Source: JBEKDJ01 sp050014415 (GTDB lineage Bacteria; Desulfobacterota; BSN033; UBA1163). From it: a DNA stretch of 11,594 nucleotides. The position numbers and the translations under genes are program-made. A model generated the notes under the pieces. That model was not told the origin of the DNA, ran no database searches, and worked only from the letters and a program-made list of their open reading frames with translations. Location: assembly GCA_050014415.1 (NCBI GenBank), contig JBEKDJ010000148.1, forward strand, positions 1 to 11,594. Direction: 5' to 3'. Shown here piece after piece: positions 6,299-11,594 of the stretch (positions are counted from its first letter, which is position 1; each line of letters begins with the position of its first letter).

Positions 6299-6754
6299 TC
6301 AGCGACTCTGCTCTAACGTTTCATCCGATCCAAGACCCTGGAGTCTTGTCAGATTTTGATCTTTCTTCTGGGCGATCTTGCGAAGAGTCCTCGCCACTTC
6401 AGGAAGCGGAACCTTGGCTGATGCATCACGAAAGAACTTCCGTCCTCTTTCCTCAAGAATTAGGGCAGCCCCCAGTATATCATCATCCCCCATCGGATCC
6501 GTCATCTTCAGGTTGACCTCATAATCCTCCTGGTTGAGCCCGGTGATAGGCTCCAGAATCATCTCCGTCACATTTTCCCGCCGCGTCCTTTCCATGAGAG
6601 AGTAATTCCCGCCTTCTTCTCGCATGAAAGCCTGCAAGGTTTCTCTGAGGAGAGGGTTCCTGGCTTTTCCGGCTAGAGTCTCATACGCATCCTTCGTTTG
6701 CCCAACGGTCTCAGCCGCAAATCCCATAATCGCACCAAAAGTACTTAGAGCCAT
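6299..6754 (-). CDS. Ferritin/rubrerythrin-like four-helix protein with apparently lost diiron ligands
   Basis: A 151-residue protein. I place the start at ATG 6754 (MALSTFGAIMGFAAE), with a modest GTGGAGA ribosome site upstream; the longer in-frame version from 6838 adds 28 residues without a ribosome site or family-like sequence. The predicted helices follow the rubrerythrin layout: FAAETVGQTKDAYETLAGKA, LLRETLQAFMREEGGNYSLM, DDDILGAALILEERGRKFF, VARTLRKIAQKKDQNLTRLQ. Glutamates survive in helices 1-3, but the ExxH histidines that complete the diiron site are replaced (EEGGN in helix 2, KKDQN in helix 4). There is no rubredoxin-type CxxC. It is therefore probably a ferritin-like fold protein with altered or no metal binding. 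It may be co-transcribed with the small zinc-ribbon gene 66 bp downstream. Confidence 0.65.
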   Translation of the reverse strand: MALSTFGAIMGFAAETVGQTKDAYETLAGKARNPLLRETLQAFMREEGGNYSLMERTRRENVTEMILEPITGLNQEDYEVNLKMTDPMGDDDILGAALILEERGRKFFRDASAKVPLPEVARTLRKIAQKKDQNLTRLQGLGSDETLEQSR

Positions 6755-7182
6755 TGTCGGTCTCCACTCAAAGCGATGACTTCTGTTAAAAACAACCCTT
6801 GAACCTCGCCGTAGGCCTTGGCTGCGTAATGCAGGCACGCACCCCGCCTGATATTGACGATGCCGGTTAATCCCATTGTTGCGAGAAATGATCAGCGGTC
6901 ACTTAAGATAAATTCCATCGTTTCCCTTCAACCTCCTAAAAACCGCTGTTCGAAGTCCCGCCTGGGGCGGGATTTGTCCGGGTTCATTTCTGCAATGGGT
7001 TGGTTACTAAGGAGTCCATAATTGAGAAGACATATTCTTTTGAAAATCTCCTCTAACCCCTCTTTGCCTGTCCGAAGACAGGAAAAGGATACCAAAGAGG
7101 GGAATTCCTCCCTTTTGTAAAGGGAGGGAAGGAGGGATTTGGTCTTCAGTATCTATACAGTTATGGACTGACTACTAAGATA
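6755..7182. other. Intergenic region between aldehyde dehydrogenase and ferritin-like genes
   Basis: No convincing gene is present. On the minus strand an AGGAGG precedes an eight-codon frame (MEFILSDR), and a 43-codon frame (start 6876, stop 6745) overlaps the first bases of the ferritin-like gene; neither has a recognisable product. A GC hairpin, TCCCGCC (6956-6962) with GGCGGGA (6966-6972), and the large palindrome at 7044-7140 occupy the right half. The length and structures suggest the ferritin-like gene is transcribed separately from the aldehyde dehydrogenase, but no clear promoter was identified. Confidence 0.35.
7044..7140. repeat. Large double-hairpin REP-like palindrome
   Basis: There are two perfect stem-loops side by side. 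The first is CCCCTCTTTG (7057-7066) with CAAAGAGGGG (7093-7102), enclosing an inner stem CCTGTC (7067-7072) / GACAGG (7077-7082). The second is CCTCCCTTT (7107-7115) with AAAGGGAGG (7119-7127). The outer edges AAATCTCCTC (7044-7053) and GGAGGGATTT (7131-7140) are themselves inverted with one mismatch, giving the whole unit a mobile-element-like symmetry. Read on the minus strand, its right part (AAATCCCTCCTTCCCTCCC...) resembles the 3166-3206 element. It lies just after the aldehyde dehydrogenase stop (7183) in transcription order, so it may also act as a transcript 3' end structure. Confidence 0.75.
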
Positions 7183-8661
7183 TCACGTCCACCGCTGAAT
7201 CACGACTTTTGTGTCGGTAAAGAATTGAAAGATCTCCCTGCCGTGACCTTTGATATCTCCAAAAAAAGACCCCTTGGCCCCTCCAAAGGGAAAGAACGAC
7301 ATGGGCGCGGCAACACCCAGATTGATCCCCATCATGCTGGCGACTGCGCGATACTTGAATTCGCGAGCGGTCTTCCCATTCGTGGTATACAGGCACGCAG
7401 CATTTCCATATTCACTGTTCTCAATCAATTTCAAACCTTCATCGAGATTCTTCACGTGGATCACCGAGACGACCGGTCCAAAGATCTCTTCCTTGGCAAT
7501 AGCCATGTTAGGATGGACCTCATCAAAAACGGTCGGGCCAATGAAAAACCCATTTGGATAGCCGTCGATTTTGATGTTTCTACCATCCAATATTAGTTTC
7601 GCCCCTTCCCCGACCCCTTTGTCAATATATCCTAGGACCTTTTCCATGTGCTTTTTGGAGACGACAGGCCCCATCTGTATCCCTTCCACAAGACCATTGC
7701 CAACTTTAAGCGCCTTTGCCGCTGCCACAAACTTCTCTTTCAGCTCTTTGTAGACATCCCCGACGGCAACCAGCACTGACCCTGAGAGGCATCGCTCCCC
7801 GGCGCATCCGTAGAAAGAGGTAATCAGGGAGGGCATAGCCCTGTTCAATTCTGCGTCAGGCATGACGAGAACGAAGTTCTTCGCTCCGCCCAAGGCCTGA
7901 ACGCGCTTTCCCGTCTCCCCACAAGCCTTGTACACATAACGGGCTGTCGCGCTCTGACCGACAAAAGAGATCCCCTTGATATCCGGATGGTAAAGCAACC
8001 CGTTCACGGCGTCCCTTGCTCCATGGACCATATTAATGACCCCTTCGGGAAAACCGCATTCATCGATGATCTCAAAGATCCGGGTCTGCGTCATGGGCAC
8101 CTGTTCTGAAGGCTTTACAACATATGTATTGCCACAGACCACAGCATAGGGTAAGAACCACCACGGTACCATGGCCGGGAAATTGAAAGGAGCAATGACC
8201 CCGAAGACCCCGATGGGCTGGCGTTCTGCGGTGCAATCAATGCCCTGGGCAATATCTTCCAAATTGTAGCCCGTCATTAGGGTGGTGACCCCTGTGGCAT
8301 GCTCCGCATTTTCGATCATTCGGCGTACCTCGCCTCTGGCCTCATCCAGGGTCTTACCCTCTTCCGTCACCAGGACTCTGGAGATATCTTCAAACGAATC
8401 TTCGAAGAGATTCTTCAGCTTGAAAAAGTATCTGGCTCGCGTCAAAGGAGGCGTGCACCTCCATTCCCAGTAGGCTGCCTTCGCTGCCCGGACCGCTTTA
8501 TCGACATCGGTTGCCGTTGAAAAAGGGACCTCGGCGATCTTCTCGCCTGTGGCCGGACACCAGACATCCCCGTATTCTTTGGTTTCAGATTCTACCCATT
8601 CGCCGTTGATGTAATTCCTTAGTTTCTTCACACCTTTGATTGGCTCTTCTCGAATCGCCAT
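7183..8661 (-). CDS. mmsA: CoA-acylating aldehyde dehydrogenase, methylmalonate-semialdehyde dehydrogenase type
   Basis: A 492-residue NAD-dependent aldehyde dehydrogenase of normal family length. The start at ATG 8661 has an AAGGGGGA ribosome site upstream. Motifs: the substrate/NAD segment APFNFPAMVPWWFLPYA (157-173), KPSEQ with Lys183, and SFVGQ (232-236). GGAKNFVLVMPDA (258-270) occupies the place where hydrolytic family members have the general-base Glu (ELGGK); Ala256 is there instead. Catalytic Cys291 lies in GERC, and the C-terminus contains PFGGAKGSFFGDIKGHGREIFQFFTDTK. Loss of the Glu and the GAKN and SFFGD signatures point to the methylmalonate/malonate-semialdehyde branch, which forms acyl-CoA rather than a free acid. 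It could convert methylmalonate semialdehyde to propionyl-CoA, or malonate semialdehyde to acetyl-CoA. The upstream neighbour is a FAD oxidoreductase. No valine- or inositol-catabolism genes are visible, so the physiological aldehyde is open. Confidence 0.9.
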   Translation of the reverse strand: MAIREEPIKGVKKLRNYINGEWVESETKEYGDVWCPATGEKIAEVPFSTATDVDKAVRAAKAAYWEWRCTPPLTRARYFFKLKNLFEDSFEDISRVLVTEEGKTLDEARGEVRRMIENAEHATGVTTLMTGYNLEDIAQGIDCTAERQPIGVFGVIAPFNFPAMVPWWFLPYAVVCGNTYVVKPSEQVPMTQTRIFEIIDECGFPEGVINMVHGARDAVNGLLYHPDIKGISFVGQSATARYVYKACGETGKRVQALGGAKNFVLVMPDAELNRAMPSLITSFYGCAGERCLSGSVLVAVGDVYKELKEKFVAAAKALKVGNGLVEGIQMGPVVSKKHMEKVLGYIDKGVGEGAKLILDGRNIKIDGYPNGFFIGPTVFDEVHPNMAIAKEEIFGPVVSVIHVKNLDEGLKLIENSEYGNAACLYTTNGKTAREFKYRAVASMMGINLGVAAPMSFFPFGGAKGSFFGDIKGHGREIFQFFTDTKVVIQRWT

Positions 8662-8756
8662 TCAGTGATTCCCCCTTCCGCTTCCTTGTTCTTTTATGCT
8701 TTCTATGCATCATCTCCTGTAAATCATCTAACAGGTTGATCAAAAAGTGATTTTCC

Positions 8757-8844
8757 CCAGGCTGCTCAAAAATGCCCTTATACAAGTTGAGTTTTGCGAA
8801 ATCCCGCGAATCGCGGGACAGATGGGCGTTTTTCAGGAGCCTGC
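8757..8844. repeat. Palindromic repeat between FAD oxidoreductase and aldehyde dehydrogenase genes
   Basis: The outer arms are AGGCTGCTCAAAAATGCCC (8759-8777) and GGGCGTTTTTCAGGAGCCT (8824-8842), inverted with three mismatches in 19. The centre holds a near-perfect hairpin, TCCCGCGA/TCGCGGGA (8802-8818). The ends CCAGGCTGCT and AGGAGCCTGCT, and the GCGAAATCCCGCGAATCGCGGGA core, look like a dispersed repeat that I associate with deltaproteobacterial genomes. It starts seven bases after the FAD oxidoreductase stop, where the RNA structure could attenuate transcription into the aldehyde dehydrogenase or protect the upstream message. Confidence 0.72.
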
Positions 8845-8850
8845 TAATGG

Positions 8851-10512
8851 TTATTTTCTCGGTTCTTCCAACGTCACGTAATAGGCATCGCCAAGGTTAT
8901 TGGGGTCAAAGGCCTCCTTGATTTTTCGCTGGTAACGAAACACGGCAGGTTGCGGTGCAGATAAAAGTACCCGCTCCCGCGCTTCCTTGGGAGTTGTCTT
9001 GCCATCATACCCTCTCGCAACGACATTCCCTCTCTCCATTCCAGATCCAAACTTCCTTTCCAAACCGAATTTGAATGAAGCTTCAAAAAAATCAAAAGTT
9101 CCTTCAACGGATGCTTTGTCATCCGGGTCAAAATGAGTAAAGTTCTCCCACATGCATAGACCTCCCCCTCCTATGCCACCTATTCCTCCAATCATGCAGT
9201 CGCCCCCGGCATCCACGATCGCGCCTTTCTTTTCCCACATTTTCTTAAACTCTCCTATCTCTTCAACATGGGCTGTTCCAAAATCCGGAGGCCCAACGAG
9301 TCCAAAACAGCCATCATATCCTCCGGCATAGACAAGGTTCAGATTCTTGTGTCCTATCCTGATCAAGTAGAGAAGAACCCAATTTCTGATCTCAGGGTCA
9401 TCCATGGCCGCTACCTTCCAGCCTCCGGTCCCATTCAATATCTCATTCAGTGCTTTCTCCTGCCATTCGATATCTCTCGGGGTCATACCCGCCAGCACAA
9501 TCTGGAAATCGCGTTTCATTTCCTCTCCCATTTTTCGGATTTCCGGATCCCTCAGCATCTCATCGAGGTCATAGAGTGTCTTCGTGGGGTCAGTGAGGAT
9601 CTTGATCATGGCCGCCTTGAGTTCTCTACCGAACATGGGAAACTGCCGATGAGCGAGATACCCTATTCCTGCATCCCAAATCTTGTGACAGGCATCAGCC
9701 CAAGCCTTCCACGTCGGAAAGGCCAGAGTATACGCCCTGAAATTGTCAGGCAAGACTGCCTTGTATGCCGGCACTGTTCCTTCGACAGGAAGTTTGTTAG
9801 GTCCGGGCCAGGGATAGAGCTTGATAGCGCATTTAGTAAATACACCCATGGCGCCCCTCGTCCCGACAAGTCCTCTAACGATGCCCCTGGCACCTGGCCC
9901 CGGCCCTTCCCCGCAGAACCAGCCGAGTCCAGATCCTAGAGAGCCCGTCCTCAGGATATCACCATTGGGCATGACCCATTCCAGACCGAGCAGATTCTCA
10001 TCGCTATAACCCATGAAAATCGTATCTGGCCCAGGTCCCATGTAAGAAGTTGCACTGGCGAGGGGAGAACAGCCGGAGCCAGCCCCAATGATGTGGGTAT
10101 TCAACCCTAACTTCATCACTTCAGCCTGGAGGGTTGCCCCAATGACATGAGGCTCAATGACGGCAAACAAATTCTTCTCATCGATCTCCAAGATCCGGTC
10201 CATTCGCCTCATATCTAGCTGGATTGTGTTCGCATCTAAAGGATATCCCATGGCCGACCAGAACGTACTCGAAGATTTCAACTTGATTCTGTATCGGTTA
10301 CATATTCTAACGATTGCCTGAACCTCCTCCGTGCTCCCAGGCAACAGGACAGCCTCACCCCTGGGTGTGAAGGTATTATAAAAAGGGCCCAAATGGATGG
10401 AAGTCTGACTCAATGAGTATGTGTATGAATCCAATACGGCCGGATCCTCGGAGATGTTCTCAGCGCCCACAATGTCTTCCAAGGCTTGATATACCTCTCT
10501 TGATAATGTCAT
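8851..10512 (-). CDS. FAD-binding (PCMH-type) oxidoreductase, GlcD-like
   Basis: A 553-residue flavoprotein. ATG 10512 is preceded by GGGAGA at about 8 nt. Residues about 50-235 form the FAD-binding domain: AVLLPGSTEEVQAIVRICNRYRI, then WVMPNGDILRTG (179-190) and GIVRGLVGTRGAMGVFTK (210-227), which correspond to the GSEGTLGVIT region of glycolate/lactate dehydrogenases. The C-terminal cap ends with YQRKIKEAFDPNNLGD, the usual IKxxxDPNN signature. The normal PRGxGT phosphate-binding turn is replaced by KSSSTFWSAMG (80-90), nearer in feel to the vanillyl-alcohol/cresol oxidase branch. An unusual glycine-rich run, GGIGGIGGGG, lies near residue 440. The gene follows a CCG-domain Fe-S oxidoreductase, the arrangement of glcD with glcF, so it probably oxidises a 2-hydroxyacid or related alcohol and passes electrons to that Fe-S protein. 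The substrate cannot be read from sequence. Confidence 0.85.
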   Translation of the reverse strand: MTLSREVYQALEDIVGAENISEDPAVLDSYTYSLSQTSIHLGPFYNTFTPRGEAVLLPGSTEEVQAIVRICNRYRIKLKSSSTFWSAMGYPLDANTIQLDMRRMDRILEIDEKNLFAVIEPHVIGATLQAEVMKLGLNTHIIGAGSGCSPLASATSYMGPGPDTIFMGYSDENLLGLEWVMPNGDILRTGSLGSGLGWFCGEGPGPGARGIVRGLVGTRGAMGVFTKCAIKLYPWPGPNKLPVEGTVPAYKAVLPDNFRAYTLAFPTWKAWADACHKIWDAGIGYLAHRQFPMFGRELKAAMIKILTDPTKTLYDLDEMLRDPEIRKMGEEMKRDFQIVLAGMTPRDIEWQEKALNEILNGTGGWKVAAMDDPEIRNWVLLYLIRIGHKNLNLVYAGGYDGCFGLVGPPDFGTAHVEEIGEFKKMWEKKGAIVDAGGDCMIGGIGGIGGGGLCMWENFTHFDPDDKASVEGTFDFFEASFKFGLERKFGSGMERGNVVARGYDGKTTPKEARERVLLSAPQPAVFRYQRKIKEAFDPNNLGDAYYVTLEEPRK

Positions 10513-10634
10513 GTTTTCATCTCCCTTTTTTACCCTGCACCCAATAACGCCTCAATTCTAAGAACAGAAATAGAGGGGTGCATCAAAATCTCTCCCTTAA
10601 GAAAACCCTCATGTATGAACACGGGGTCCGGGGG
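10513..10634 (-). other. Short spacer between the Fe-S oxidoreductase and FAD oxidoreductase genes
   Basis: The spacer of 122 bases contains the ribosome binding site of the FAD gene and no convincing hairpin terminator or promoter. This is compatible with co-transcription of the two genes. Confidence 0.4.
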
Positions 10635-11594
10635 TTACATCGCCTGTTGTACCAGCTCAACAACATCGAGGACTTTCATCTTTTCGGCCAGGGTATGAAT
10701 GGCATCAATGAAGTTTCTTTCACACCAGGGGCAAGCACTTACAATCGCCTCAGCACCGGTCGACTTTGCCTCCTCGATCCTCTCTGTGGCCGTCCATTTG
10801 GCAAAGTCGGGATAGGCTTCTCTCACTCCTCCGGCAGCGCCACAGCACCAGGCGTACTCCCTAATCCTTTCCATCTCAACAAGCTCTAAACCCGGAATAC
10901 TCCTGAGCACATTCCTGGGCGGGTCATAGACACCCCAGGCTCCATTGTACCTCGGTCTTCGTGGCTCATAGACCACGACTTGGTTCCTGATTTTCTTCTC
11001 TACCCCATTCCAGGGCACGTAGGGTTCTCCTTGCCTTCCCAGGTGACAGGGATCATGATAAGTAACGGTCATGGGAATCCTTTGGGTGAATTTGATCTTG
11101 CCTTCTTTGATGAGACGGTCAATGAATTCCACAGTATGGAGAACCTCAAACTTGGAACCGGCTTTGGGGTAGAGGCGCTTGAATCCATAGTAGCAATCGG
11201 AACAGGAAGTGACTACTTTCTTCACTCCGGCTTCTGTCCAGGCCTCAATATGACTTGCAGCCGATTTGGTGAATTCTCTCCTGTAACCCATCGTATAGGC
11301 TCGAGTGCCACAACAGGTCTCCTTTTCGTCCATGATGCTAATATCCACTCCGGCATTCTTGAGCAGGGTGACCGCCGCTCTGGCTGCTTTCTGTAGCTCC
11401 TCATCGTAGCTGAATTGACACCCAGCATGGAAAACGACCTCAGCCTTCTCCTTGTTGGAACGCTTCACATCTAATCCCTCAGCCCATTTGCCCCGGTCAG
11501 CCTTAGGCTTCGACAGGGTGTTACCCTCTTTGCGGAAACTATCAATCATCGCCTTGTGCTGGGGAAGACACTGGCCATCCTCAACCAGTTTTGC
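10635..11594 (-). CDS. CCG-domain (HdrD/GlcF-like) Fe-S oxidoreductase, N-terminus beyond the window
   Basis: The frame is open to the right edge; 319 residues are visible, beginning AKLVEDGQCLPQHKA, so the apparent Met start at 11549 is internal. Two complete cysteine-rich CCG domains are present. Repeat 1 has C59, C94-C95 and C131-SD-C134; repeat 2 has C183, C250-C251-G and C288-PW-C291. This C...CCG...CxxC architecture is the heterodisulfide reductase D / glycolate oxidase GlcF / GlpC module, which holds a noncubane Fe-S cluster or mediates electron transfer to quinones or thiols. The ferredoxin-type N-terminal domain expected in this family would lie in the missing part. Its position directly upstream of the GlcD-like flavoprotein argues for a flavoprotein/Fe-S pair. 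No membrane segment appears in the visible part. Confidence 0.88.
   Translation of the reverse strand, partial: AKLVEDGQCLPQHKAMIDSFRKEGNTLSKPKADRGKWAEGLDVKRSNKEKAEVVFHAGCQFSYDEELQKAARAAVTLLKNAGVDISIMDEKETCCGTRAYTMGYRREFTKSAASHIEAWTEAGVKKVVTSCSDCYYGFKRLYPKAGSKFEVLHTVEFIDRLIKEGKIKFTQRIPMTVTYHDPCHLGRQGEPYVPWNGVEKKIRNQVVVYEPRRPRYNGAWGVYDPPRNVLRSIPGLELVEMERIREYAWCCGAAGGVREAYPDFAKWTATERIEEAKSTGAEAIVSACPWCERNFIDAIHTLAEKMKVLDVVELVQQAM

Noticed and set aside
9268..9939. A 223-codon plus-strand open frame opposite the FAD oxidoreductase
   Set aside because: It lies wholly antisense to a well-supported flavoprotein gene and shows no domain of its own.
11504..11549. Start of the Fe-S oxidoreductase at the Met at 11549
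   Set aside because: The frame stays open to the window edge with family-like residues (LVEDGQCLPQHKA), so the true start is outside.

Overview
The window looks like chromosomal DNA from an anaerobic, metabolically versatile bacterium, most plausibly a deltaproteobacterium in the broad sense (Desulfobacterota, sulfate-reducing or syntrophic type). This is inferred from gene content: an acetylene-hydratase-like molybdopterin enzyme with an iron-sulfur partner, a GlcD-like flavoprotein beside a CCG-domain Fe-S oxidoreductase, a CoA-acylating aldehyde dehydrogenase, and the style of the intergenic palindromes. No rRNA, tRNA, CRISPR array or intact mobile element is visible.

The layout is two convergent blocks. 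Plus strand, 1-6010: the C-terminal end of a 2-oxoacid dehydrogenase E2 acyltransferase (2-232); a dihydrolipoamide dehydrogenase (444-1810) interrupted near its N-terminus by an apparent frameshift; a palindromic repeat; the octanoyltransferase lipB (1952-2710); a promoter and the decayed 5' end of an IS200/REP-type transposase (2717-2883); then a two-gene unit of a large molybdopterin oxidoreductase (3227-5662) and a small two-cluster ferredoxin-like subunit (5669-6010). Minus strand, 11594-6017, in transcription order: the C-terminal part of a CCG-domain Fe-S oxidoreductase (runs off the window), a GlcD-like FAD oxidoreductase (10512-8851), a palindromic repeat, a methylmalonate-semialdehyde-dehydrogenase-type aldehyde dehydrogenase (8661-7183), another palindromic repeat, a ferritin-like protein (6754-6299) and a small zinc-ribbon-like protein (6232-6017). 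The two blocks meet tail to tail with only six bases between stop codons.

Functionally, the first part is a lipoyl module: E2 carries the lipoyl-bound acyl group, dihydrolipoamide dehydrogenase reoxidises the lipoyl arm, and LipB supplies the octanoyl precursor of lipoate. The molybdopterin enzyme and its Fe-S subunit form a probable cytoplasmic oxidoreductase (or hydratase-like enzyme) of unknown substrate. On the other strand, the flavoprotein and Fe-S oxidoreductase resemble the paired subunits of glycolate/lactate-type 2-hydroxyacid dehydrogenases, and the aldehyde dehydrogenase could pass a semialdehyde into a CoA thioester.

The points that most deserve a second look are: the molybdopterin enzyme, which keeps only three of the usual four N-terminal cluster cysteines; the frameshift in the dihydrolipoamide dehydrogenase; a LipB in which the normally catalytic lysine position appears to be glycine; a ferritin-like protein without the diiron histidines; and a set of REP-like palindromes, including two related copies in opposite orientation, next to a dead REP-type transposase. 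I did not find a clear multi-gene system that is wholly new. The molybdopterin unit and the FAD/Fe-S/aldehyde dehydrogenase cluster are the best candidates for undescribed chemistry.
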